Below are positions 55,787-63,522 of a stretch of DNA of 64,000 nt, piece after piece. Source of the stretch: Intestinimonas butyriciproducens (lineage in GTDB: Bacteria > Bacillota > Clostridia > Oscillospirales > Butyricicoccaceae). The position numbers were made by a program, and so were the translations under genes. Location of the stretch: NCBI RefSeq assembly GCF_016901775.1, contig NZ_JACJKW010000011.1, positions 1 to 64,000 on the forward strand, in the 5' to 3' direction. The notes beneath the pieces were generated by a model. That model did no database searches and had not been told where the DNA came from. It was given only the letters and a program-made list of their open reading frames with translations. Positions within the stretch are counted from its first letter, which is position 1. The number at the start of each line of letters is the position of its first letter.

Positions 55787-57163
55787 GTGAGCAAAATGGA
55801 AGAATTTCTCCGCTCAATGAAGGGGAAGGAAGTGGCGGTGCTGGGCATCGGCGTTTCCAACCGCCCCCTCATCGGGCTTCTTTGCAAGGCCGGGGCGTGT
55901 GTCACCGCCTGCGATAAAAAAACCAGAGAGCAGCTGGGGGACACCGCCTGTCAGCTGGAAGAAATGGGCGTCCGGCTCCAGCTGGGGGAGGGGTACCTTG
56001 AGAACCTGACTCAGGAAGTGATCTTCCGCTCTCCGGGCATCCGGCCCGACCTGCCTTCCCTGGAGCAGGCCAAGGCCCGGGGCAGCCGCCTTACTTCCGA
56101 AATGGAAGTGTTCTTTGAAGTCTGCCCCTGTCCTATCCTGGCCGTCACCGGCTCCGACGGCAAAACCACCACAACCACCCTCATCGCCGAAATGCTCAAG
56201 GCCGAAGGGAAGCGGGTGTGGCTGGGGGGCAACATCGGCCAGCCCCTGCTGCCCATGGCCGGGGAAATGAAGGCGGAAGACTTCGCCGTGGTGGAGCTTT
56301 CCTCCTTCCAGCTGATGACCATGAATAAGGCCCCCCATGTGGCGGTCATCACCAATGTGACCCCCAACCATCTGGATGTGCATAAGGACATGGCAGAATA
56401 TGTTTCCGCCAAGGAACATATCTTCCTCGGCCAGGGGAAGGATGATCTGCTGGTGTGCAACCTGGATAACGATCTGAGCGCCGCCATGGCCAAAAAGGCC
56501 CCCGGCAGGGTGCGCACCTTCTCCCGGCAGGAAAAGGTGGAAAGCGGAGCCTTTTTCGAAAACGACACCATTTATTATAATGGCACGCCCTGGATCAAAA
56601 AAGAGGACATCCGCATCCCAGGGCTGCACAATGTGGAAAACTATATGGCAGCCATCTGCGCCGTGGCCGACACCATCTGCCCCGAGACCGCCTTGCAGGT
56701 GGCCCGGGAGTTTGCCGGAGTGGAGCACCGGATCGAGTTTGTGCGGCAGGTGCGCGGGGTCAAGTATTATAACGACGCCATCGCCACCAGCCCCGCCCGG
56801 GCCATCGCCGGGCTGCATTCCTTTGACCAGAAGCTCATCGTCATCGCCGGGGGCTATGACAAGAAGATCCCCTTCGATGCCTACGGCGAGGAAGCCTGCC
56901 ACCATGTGAAGCTGCTGATTTTGAACGGGGCCACCGCCCCGAAGCTGCGGCAGGCGGTGGAAAACGCCCCTTCTTATAAGGATTGCGGCATCCGGATCGC
57001 CGAAAAAGCCACCCTGGAAGAAGCGGTGCAGTTTGCCTGGGAGCAGGCCCAGGAAGGGGATATCGTAACCCTTTCTCCGGTGTGCGCATCCTTTGACGCA
57101 TACCCCAACTTCATGACAAAAGGCCGGGCCTATAAGGAAATGGTTCTCCGGCTTTGCGAATAA
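55787..57163 (+). CDS. murD: UDP-N-acetylmuramoyl-L-alanine--D-glutamate ligase
   Basis: 458 residues from GTG 55787 (AAAGG about 9 nt upstream; ATG 55796 possible). Adds D-Glu to the peptidoglycan precursor. Domains: N-terminal UDP-binding (VAVLGIGVSNRPLIGLL), central ATPase with AVTGSDGKTTTTTL (about 119-132) and VTPNHLDVHKDMAEY, C-terminal domain with NDAIATSPARAIAGL and VIAGGYDKKIPFD. Outside any dcw cluster; it leads instead into four peptidase genes with a 21-nt gap, so co-transcription is likely. Confidence 0.96.
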   Translation: MSKMEEFLRSMKGKEVAVLGIGVSNRPLIGLLCKAGACVTACDKKTREQLGDTACQLEEMGVRLQLGEGYLENLTQEVIFRSPGIRPDLPSLEQAKARGSRLTSEMEVFFEVCPCPILAVTGSDGKTTTTTLIAEMLKAEGKRVWLGGNIGQPLLPMAGEMKAEDFAVVELSSFQLMTMNKAPHVAVITNVTPNHLDVHKDMAEYVSAKEHIFLGQGKDDLLVCNLDNDLSAAMAKKAPGRVRTFSRQEKVESGAFFENDTIYYNGTPWIKKEDIRIPGLHNVENYMAAICAVADTICPETALQVAREFAGVEHRIEFVRQVRGVKYYNDAIATSPARAIAGLHSFDQKLIVIAGGYDKKIPFDAYGEEACHHVKLLILNGATAPKLRQAVENAPSYKDCGIRIAEKATLEEAVQFAWEQAQEGDIVTLSPVCASFDAYPNFMTKGRAYKEMVLRLCE

Positions 57164-57184
57164 CAAGGAAAGAGGTGCAATGGA

Positions 57185-58219
57185 TTGGAACTGGTAAACA
57201 CCATCAAAAGCCTTACCGACCGCTATGGCGTATCGGGGGATGAATACGGCGTTTCCGCCCAGGCGGCGGAACTGCTGCGCCCCTATATGGACCGGGTGGA
57301 AGTGGATAAGCTGGGCAATGTGATCGGCTACCGCTCCTGCGGCAAGGAAGGGGCCAAAAAGCTGCTGCTGGACGCCCATCTGGATCAGATCGGCTTTGTC
57401 ATCACCGAAGTGCTGGAGGAGGGCTTCTGCCGCTTCATCGGCATGGGAGTGGACCCCCGGATGCTGCTGGGCAGCGAGCTGACCGTGCTCACCAAAGAGG
57501 GCCCCATCCCGGCGGTGGTCAGCTGCATCCCGCCCCACCTGCAAAAGGCCGGGGACAACAAGAAGGCCCTGCCCATTGAGGAAATGGTGCTGGACCTGGG
57601 CATGAGCGGGGAAAAGGCCAGGGAGACCGTCCGGGTGGGGGATTACGCCGCCTTTGCCGGAGAGGCCTTCCAGCTGAAAAATGACCTGCTGTGCGGCAAG
57701 TCCATGGACGACCGTGCCTGCTTTGTGTGCATTCTGCTGGCTCTGGAAGAGCTGCAAGGCAAGGAGCTGGATGTGGATCTCATCGTCCTGGGCAGCACCA
57801 AGGAAGAAGTGGGCGGCCATGGCGCTCGGGCCAGAGCCTATCTGGACGCGCCCGATTACGCCATCGCCATCGATGTGTGCCATGCCCGCACCGGGGACAA
57901 TAAGCCCGAAGACCGGGTCTTTGACCTGGGCGGCGGCCCTGTCATCGGCTTCGGCTCCAACAGCATGCCCAAGTTTGCCCGCCGGTTGTGCGAGGTGGCC
58001 CGGGCCAAGGAGATCCCCTATCAGCCGGAAGCGGTGCCCGCTCATTCCGGCACCAACGCCTGGTCCATCCAGCCCATCGAGGGCGGCGTGTGCACAGCGG
58101 TGGTCTCCCTGCCCCTGCGGTATATGCACTCCCCGGTGGAAGTGCTGAAGCTGAAGGACATGAAGCATGTGGGGCATCTCCTGGCAGAGTTCACCCTGGG
58201 CTTTGACGGCAATCTGTAA
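57185..58219 (+). CDS. M42-family aminopeptidase, copy 1
   Basis: 344 residues from TTG 57185 (AGAGGTG upstream; the nearby ATG 57180 is out of frame). Dinuclear-metal M42 peptidase: AHLDQIGF (first His/Asp), KSMDDRACF (bridging Asp), STKEEVGGHGA (catalytic Glu pair), AIDVCHA and LRYMHSPVE (last His). Expected to form a dodecameric tetrahedral particle that trims peptides. Less similar to copies 2-4 than copies 3 and 4 are to each other. 14 nt before copy 2. Confidence 0.93.
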   Translation: MELVNTIKSLTDRYGVSGDEYGVSAQAAELLRPYMDRVEVDKLGNVIGYRSCGKEGAKKLLLDAHLDQIGFVITEVLEEGFCRFIGMGVDPRMLLGSELTVLTKEGPIPAVVSCIPPHLQKAGDNKKALPIEEMVLDLGMSGEKARETVRVGDYAAFAGEAFQLKNDLLCGKSMDDRACFVCILLALEELQGKELDVDLIVLGSTKEEVGGHGARARAYLDAPDYAIAIDVCHARTGDNKPEDRVFDLGGGPVIGFGSNSMPKFARRLCEVARAKEIPYQPEAVPAHSGTNAWSIQPIEGGVCTAVVSLPLRYMHSPVEVLKLKDMKHVGHLLAEFTLGFDGNL

Positions 58220-58233
58220 AAGGGGGGAGCAAG

Positions 58234-59259
58234 ATGAAAGAAATACTGAAACAGCTGTGCGCCGCAAACGGCGTACCCGGCTATGAAGATGAAGTGCGGG
58301 AGTGTATCCGGGAAATGGTGGAGCCTTACGCCGATGAGATCATCGAAGACCACCTGGGCAATCTCCTGGTGCTGAAAAAGGGGGCAAAGCCCCGGAAAGC
58401 GCCCATGATGGTGTGCGCCCATATGGACGAAGTGGGCTTCCTCATCAGCCGCATCACCTCGGACGGTATGTTCAAGATCGTCCCCTCCGGCGGCATTGAC
58501 CCCCGGGTTCTGGTGGGCCGGCGGATGGAAGTGGGCCCCCGGAAGGTTCCCGGCGTCATTTCCCTCAAGGCCATCCACCTGACCACTCCCGAAGAGCGGA
58601 AGGTGGCCCCGGGCATTGACACCCTTTATATTGACATCGGCGCATCCTCCCAGAAGGAAGCGGAACAATACGCCCGGGTGGGGGATTATGCCACCTTCCA
58701 GAGCCGCTGGGTGGAGTTCGGCGATGAGCGTATCCGCTCCAAGGCCATTGACGACCGGATCGGCTGCGCCGTGATGGTGCAGCTGATCCGCGAAGGCGTG
58801 GAGAAGGACACCTGGTTTGCCTTTGTGGTGGGCGAGGAAATCGGCAGCCGTGGCGCTCAGGCCGCCGCCAGCCGCTTAAAACCCCGCTGGGGCCTGGTGA
58901 TCGAAGGCACCACCGCCGCCGACATCCCCGGAGTGCGGGAGCATGAAAGATCCTGCTTCCAGGGGGGCGGGGCCGTTGTGTCCCTGGCCGACCGTGGCTC
59001 GGTGTACAACCGGGAATTTGTCCGCCGCCTGACGGGCAAGGCCGACGAAGCGGGCATCCGCTGGCAGTACCGGGCCAGCATGAACGGCTCCACCGATGCC
59101 GGGGTCATGCACCAGGCCGGAGAGGGCGCTCAGGTGTTCGGCCTGGCCGCTCCCGTGCGGTATATCCATTCGGCCAGCAATGTGCTCCATTGGCCCGATG
59201 CAGAGGAAGTGCTGAAAATGGCCCGGCTGGTGGTAAAGGAGGCAGAGTGCGATGATTGA
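58234..59259 (+). CDS. M42-family aminopeptidase, copy 2
   Basis: 341 residues. CAHMDEVGFLI, KAIDDRIGCAV, VVGEEIGSRGA, VIEGTTAADIPG (a Glu where copies 1, 3 and 4 have Asp, a known M42 variant linked to other specificity) and VRYIHSASNV. RBS GGGGGAG. Ends overlapping copy 3 by 8 nt, so translation is coupled. Confidence 0.93.
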   Translation: MKEILKQLCAANGVPGYEDEVRECIREMVEPYADEIIEDHLGNLLVLKKGAKPRKAPMMVCAHMDEVGFLISRITSDGMFKIVPSGGIDPRVLVGRRMEVGPRKVPGVISLKAIHLTTPEERKVAPGIDTLYIDIGASSQKEAEQYARVGDYATFQSRWVEFGDERIRSKAIDDRIGCAVMVQLIREGVEKDTWFAFVVGEEIGSRGAQAAASRLKPRWGLVIEGTTAADIPGVREHERSCFQGGGAVVSLADRGSVYNREFVRRLTGKADEAGIRWQYRASMNGSTDAGVMHQAGEGAQVFGLAAPVRYIHSASNVLHWPDAEEVLKMARLVVKEAECDD

Positions 59260-60259
59260 TATTTTGAAAACATTTACCCATCTGCAAAGCGTGGCCCGGC
59301 CCTCGGGCTTTGAGTCCCCCTGCGCCCAGGCCATTGCAGCGCTTGCAGGGCCCTATTGTGACGAAGTGAAGATCGACACCCTGGGCAATGTGATCTGCCA
59401 CAAGAAAGGGCCGGGGAAGCGCCTGATGATGGCGGCCCACATGGATGTGATCGGCCTGATCATCACCCACATCGACAAAAAGGGCTTCCTCCGTTTCGGG
59501 GCCCTGGGCGGCTTTGTGCCCTACCGTCTCATCGGCGCCCGGATGAAGCTGGAAAACGGCATGGGCGGCAGCGTCTGGTGTGACGAAAAGGCCATGGAGG
59601 AAAAGAAGCTGGAGGAAATTTCTCTGAATGACCTGTATCTGGACATCGGCGCCGAAAGCGAAGAAAGCGCCAGAAAAATGGTGCAGGTAGGGGATGTGGC
59701 CATGTACGAAGGGGAAGTGCAGCAGCTGGGCCAGATGCTTCTGTCCCCGTATTGCGACGACCTGATCGCCTGTGCCGCCTTGCTCTCTGCCATGAGCCAG
59801 GTGGAAAAGAGCGAAAATGACCTGTATTTCGTCTTTACCGTCCAGGAAGAAGTGGGCCTGCGGGGCGCCGCCACGGCGGCCTATGCCATCGACCCGGATT
59901 TCGGCGTGTGCATGGATGTGACCCGCACCGGAGACAACCCCTCGGAAAAGGCCAAAATGGTGGTCAAGCTGGGAGCCGGTCCCACCATCAAGATCAAGGA
60001 TGTCTCCCTTCTGTGCAATCCCCAGATGATCGCCCACCTTCGTGAGGCGGCCAAAGAGGGGGATGTGCCCTATCAGGACGAAGTGCTCACCGCCGGTGGC
60101 ACCGACAGCGCCGCCATCCAGAAAACCCGGGGCGGGGTGCTGTCCGGCTGCATTTCCATTCCCTGCCGGTATATCCATTCCCAGAACGAAATGGTCAGCC
60201 TGAAGGATGTGGAGCAAAGCGCCCGTCTCATGGCCCTTTGCGCCCAGCGCACACTGTAA
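59252..60259 (+). CDS. M42-family aminopeptidase, copy 3
   Basis: 335 residues. AAHMDVIGLII, SPYCDDLIACAALLSAM, FVFTVQEEVGLRGA, CMDVTRTGD and CRYIHSQNEM supply the five metal ligands and catalytic Glu. Strongly similar to copy 4 (shared CDEVKIDTLGNVIC, MSQVEKSENDLYFVFTVQEE), pointing to a recent duplication. Start ATG lies within the end of copy 2. Confidence 0.93.
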   Translation: MIDILKTFTHLQSVARPSGFESPCAQAIAALAGPYCDEVKIDTLGNVICHKKGPGKRLMMAAHMDVIGLIITHIDKKGFLRFGALGGFVPYRLIGARMKLENGMGGSVWCDEKAMEEKKLEEISLNDLYLDIGAESEESARKMVQVGDVAMYEGEVQQLGQMLLSPYCDDLIACAALLSAMSQVEKSENDLYFVFTVQEEVGLRGAATAAYAIDPDFGVCMDVTRTGDNPSEKAKMVVKLGAGPTIKIKDVSLLCNPQMIAHLREAAKEGDVPYQDEVLTAGGTDSAAIQKTRGGVLSGCISIPCRYIHSQNEMVSLKDVEQSARLMALCAQRTL

Positions 60260-60276
60260 AAGGAGGGGAGAACAAG

Positions 60277-61284
60277 ATGAATTTTGTGAAAACTTTCCGC
60301 ACTCTTCTGGAAAATGCCTCCCCCTCGGGCTTTGAAGCCCATGGGGCAAAGGCCATTGCCGACCTGGCCGCCCCCTATTGCGACAAGGTGAAGATCGACG
60401 CTTTGGGCAATGTGATCTGCCGGAAGAAGGGCTCGGGCAAGCGCATCATGGTGGCCGCTCACATGGATGTGATCGGTTTTATGGTCAGCCGCTTTGAAAA
60501 GGACGGCTTTTTGCAGGTGACCAACATCGGCGGCCATCGGGCCAGCCGTCTGTCGGGCAAGAAAGTGCGGTTTCTGAATGGCGCATCCGGCGTGCTCTTT
60601 GAGCGGAGCGATGCCGAGCTGAAAACCAAAACCGGAGACAAAGCCGCCATGACCGACCTGTTCCTGGACATCGGGGCCACTTCCGAAGAAGAAGCCCGCA
60701 AGATGGTGCGGGTAGGGGATGTGGCTGTCTTCGACTACGAAGCCAAGGAGATTGGCGACGGGCTACTCATGTCCCCCTATTGCGACAACCTGGCCTCCTG
60801 CGCCGCCATGCTCTGCGCCATGAGCCAGGTAAAAAAGACGGAAAATGACCTGTATTTCGTCTTTACCGTCCAGGAAGAGCAGGGGTTGAAAGGCTCCAAG
60901 ACCTCGGCCCACGCCATCGAGCCCGACCTGGGTATCGCCATCGACCTGACCCACGCCGGGGACTGCCCGGGGGCCGCCGATGGGGAAGTGAAGCTGGGAG
61001 GCGGCCCTGCCATCAAGATCAAGGACGCCTCCTTGATCTGCACCCCGGAAGCGGTGGAGCATCTGCGGAAATCCGCTGAGGAAAACGGCATTTCCTATCA
61101 GGACGAAGTGCTGCTGCGGGGCGGCACCGATACCGCCTCCATTCTGGTGAGCCGGGATGGGGTGCCCTCGGGCTGCGTGAGCATCCCCGGCCGGTATATC
61201 CATTCCACTGCTGAAACCATTTCTATTAAAGACGGAGAACAGGCCGCCGCCCTTCTGGCCCGGGCCTGCGAGAGGGAGCTATGA
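60277..61284 (+). CDS. M42-family aminopeptidase, copy 4
   Basis: 335 residues from ATG 60277 (AAAGGAGGGG upstream). AAHMDVIGFMV, SPYCDNLASCAAMLCAM, FTVQEEQGLKGS, AIDLTHAGD, RYIHSTAETI; the second residue of the DD pair is Asn, but the bridging Asp is kept. Overlaps the following PLP lyase gene by 4 nt (ATGA). Confidence 0.93.
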   Translation: MNFVKTFRTLLENASPSGFEAHGAKAIADLAAPYCDKVKIDALGNVICRKKGSGKRIMVAAHMDVIGFMVSRFEKDGFLQVTNIGGHRASRLSGKKVRFLNGASGVLFERSDAELKTKTGDKAAMTDLFLDIGATSEEEARKMVRVGDVAVFDYEAKEIGDGLLMSPYCDNLASCAAMLCAMSQVKKTENDLYFVFTVQEEQGLKGSKTSAHAIEPDLGIAIDLTHAGDCPGAADGEVKLGGGPAIKIKDASLICTPEAVEHLRKSAEENGISYQDEVLLRGGTDTASILVSRDGVPSGCVSIPGRYIHSTAETISIKDGEQAAALLARACEREL

Positions 61285-62537
61285 GCACATTTGATTTTTC
61301 ACCGGCCCTTTGGGACCTCTGCCATCGGGCAGAGGCCAAGGCCCGGGGCCAGTTTGCACTTCTGGAGGAGCGGGCCAGCCGGAACACCGCCAAAATCCTG
61401 TCGGCCTTTTCGGAGCATCGGGTGAGCGACGCCTGTTTCGGCGGCACCACCGGCTATGGCTATGACGATCTGGGCCGGGACAAGCTGGACGAGATCTATG
61501 CCCAGGTGTTCGGGGCGGAGAAGGCCCTGGTGCGCACCGGCTTTGTCAACGGCACCCACACCATTGCCGCCGCCATGTTCTCCTGCGTCAGCGCCGGGGA
61601 TGTGTTTTTGTCAGTCACCGGCAGCGTCTATGACACCTTGCAGACGGTGGTAGGCCTGCGGGGCAAGGTGGGAGGCACCTTTGCCGATTACGGCATCGGC
61701 TACCGGGAAGTGCCTCTGAAAGAGGGGAAGCCCGATCTGCCCGCCATCGAGCGGGCCGCCGCCGACCCTCAGGTAAAGGGGGTATTCATCCAGCGCAGCC
61801 GGGGCTATGCCCAGCGGCAGACCCTGTCCTGTGAGGAGATCGGGGAGATTTGCAAGGTGGTGCGGAAGGTCAACCCGGATGCCGCCATTGTGGTGGACAA
61901 CTGCTATGGCGAGTTTGTGGAGGAAACCGAACCCACCCAGCACGGAGCCGATCTCACGGCCGGGTCCCTCATCAAAAACCCCGGCGGCGGCCTGGCCCCC
62001 ACCGGCGGCTATATCGCAGGTAGAGCTGACCTTGTAGAGCGGGCGGCTTTCCGCCTGACGGTACCGGGCATCGGCGGCGAGTGCGGCGCCACTCTGGGGG
62101 TCAATCGTTCTCTTTATCAGGGGCTGTTCATGGCGCCCCACACCGTGTGCCAGGCGGTGAAAACGGCGGTGTTTGCCGCGGCCCTGCTGGAGGAGATGGG
62201 CTTTTCGGTGTCTCCCGGAAGCGGGGAGGAGCGCCACGACATCATCCAGACGGTGGACTTCGGCAAGCCGGAACCGCTGCTGGCCTTCTGCCGGGGCATC
62301 CAGGCGGGAGCGCCGGTGGATTCCTTCGCCACGCCGGAGCCCTGGGATATGCCGGGCTATGATTGCCCGGTGGTCATGGCGGCGGGGGCCTTTATCCAGG
62401 GTTCCTCCATCGAGCTTTCCTGTGATGCGCCCATGCGTGAGCCTTATACCGCCTTTATGCAGGGCGGTCTGACCTACGAAGCCGGACGGCTGGGGGTTAT
62501 GGCCGGCGCCAAGTGCATTCTGGAAATGGAAAAATAA
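61281..62537 (+). CDS. YnbB-family PLP enzyme (methionine gamma-lyase/aluminium-resistance type)
   Basis: 418 residues. Fold-type I PLP enzyme of the family annotated as aluminium resistance protein or methionine gamma-lyase family: SDACFGGTTGYGYDDLGRDK, FVNGTHTIA, VTGSVYDTLQTVVGL, VVDNCYGEFVEETEPTQ and the PLP lysine K232 in GSLIKNPGGGLAPTGGYI. Likely cleaves a sulfur amino acid or related substrate. Coupled by a 4-nt overlap to the M42 cluster, suggesting peptide breakdown followed by amino-acid degradation. A terminator follows at 62556. Confidence 0.9.
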   Translation: MSTFDFSPALWDLCHRAEAKARGQFALLEERASRNTAKILSAFSEHRVSDACFGGTTGYGYDDLGRDKLDEIYAQVFGAEKALVRTGFVNGTHTIAAAMFSCVSAGDVFLSVTGSVYDTLQTVVGLRGKVGGTFADYGIGYREVPLKEGKPDLPAIERAAADPQVKGVFIQRSRGYAQRQTLSCEEIGEICKVVRKVNPDAAIVVDNCYGEFVEETEPTQHGADLTAGSLIKNPGGGLAPTGGYIAGRADLVERAAFRLTVPGIGGECGATLGVNRSLYQGLFMAPHTVCQAVKTAVFAAALLEEMGFSVSPGSGEERHDIIQTVDFGKPEPLLAFCRGIQAGAPVDSFATPEPWDMPGYDCPVVMAAGAFIQGSSIELSCDAPMREPYTAFMQGGLTYEAGRLGVMAGAKCILEMEK

Positions 62538-62555
62538 AAAGAATCAAAAAGCATC

Positions 62556-62582
62556 AAAAAAAGCGGCTTTTGCCGCTTTTTT
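62556..62582 (+). terminator. Intrinsic terminator of the murD-M42-lyase operon
   Basis: AAAAAAAGCGGC, loop TTTT, GCCGCTTTTTT. Confidence 0.9.
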
Positions 62583-62587
62583 GACGC

Positions 62588-62942
62588 TCCCGGCCCAGTG
62601 CCTGGGCTGTCATATTGCGCTCCCGCGCCCGGCAACAGAACCAGGCCGGCCCAATGCAGAAAGGCAAAGAAAAGCCCCCCTTGTGCAAAGGGGGGACAGC
62701 ATGGCGCAGTCATGCAGGGGGGATTGCGAAGCTGATTGCATCCGAGAGGGTGTTATCTATTCCACTTTGCCAGGACTGCACTATGGCACCTTCCGGTGCT
62801 GGCTCGCCAGCGCCGGAGCACCGAGGAACAGCAGCGCATCCAGCCGGGGAGAGTATGGCCGTCCCGACACGGGACCCGGAGCACCGAGGAACAGCAGCCC
62901 ATACAGCCTGGGAGAGTTTTGGGTGCAGCGTCACGCTGCCGC
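62588..62942. repeat. Mosaic intergenic repeat block before ruvC
   Basis: GCCCAG-TGC-CTGGGC (about 62594-62608); G-box with CTCCC variant (about 62611-62640); P module (about 62673-62730); V hairpin CCGGTGCTGGC/GCCAGCGCCGG (about 62793-62816); GTCCCG-ACA-CGGGAC (about 62861-62875); CATACAGCCTGGGAGAGTTT unit; GCAGCG-TCA-CGCTGC (about 62924-62939). The segment GGAGCACCGAGGAACAGCAG occurs twice (62816 and 62879). Confidence 0.85.
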
Positions 62943-62955
62943 TGCAAATTTGCCG

Positions 62956-62984
62956 TTGTGCTGGGCGTGAAACCGTAGTATAAT
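62956..62984 (+). promoter_or_regulatory. Promoter of ruvCA
   Basis: TTGTGC (62956-62961), 17-nt spacer, TATAAT (62979-62984). No LexA box is seen here, unlike the 1983 promoter. Confidence 0.75.
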
Positions 62985-63022
62985 AGATTTGTATATCTGC
63001 AAATGGAAAGGCGGCAAAGTGC

Positions 63023-63520
63023 ATGGTGATACTGGGGATCGACCCGGGGTATGCCATTGTGGGCTATGGCGCCGTGGAAACAGGCAAAGGCCGGATGCGC
63101 GCCCTGGGCTATGGGGCCATCACCACCCCGGCCGGGGTGCCCCTGCAAAACCGGCTGCTGGAGATTTATCAGGATATGCTCACCCTGCTGGATCATTTCA
63201 AACCCGATGCGGTGAGCGTGGAGGAGCTGTTTTTCAACACCAATGTGACCACCGGCATTGCCGTGGGCCATGCCAGAGGGGTGATTCTGCTGGCAATCGC
63301 CCAGAAGGGGCTGCCCTTTTATGAGTATACCCCCGGCCAGGTGAAGCAGGCGGTGGTGGGCTATGGCAAGGCGGAAAAACGCCAGGTGATGGAGCTGACC
63401 CGGAACATCCTGGGCCTCAAGAAAATCCCCCGGCCCGATGACGCCGCCGATGCCCTGGCTCTGGCGGTGTGTCATGCCCACAGCGCCTCCTCCCGAATGT
63501 TTCAAAACAGGAGTACATAA
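63023..63520 (+). CDS. ruvC: Holliday junction resolvase RuvC
   Basis: 165 residues. RNase H-fold nuclease that resolves recombination junctions. Acidic residues: D7 in LGIDPGYAIVGYG, E67/E68 in VEELFF, D139/D140 and D143 in PRPDDAADALALA. TPGQVKQAVVGYGKAEK is typical. ATG 63023 chosen with AAAGGCGG upstream. ruvA begins 2 nt after the stop. Confidence 0.96.
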   Translation: MVILGIDPGYAIVGYGAVETGKGRMRALGYGAITTPAGVPLQNRLLEIYQDMLTLLDHFKPDAVSVEELFFNTNVTTGIAVGHARGVILLAIAQKGLPFYEYTPGQVKQAVVGYGKAEKRQVMELTRNILGLKKIPRPDDAADALALAVCHAHSASSRMFQNRST

Positions 63521-63522
63521 GG

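Noticed and set aside
55814-58267. 817-codon open frame antisense to murD and the first M42 gene
   Set aside because: The sense genes have complete catalytic motifs; the antisense product is Gly/His-rich with no family features.
62943-63022. LexA box before ruvC
   Set aside because: No CGAAC...GTTYG pattern is present in this promoter.
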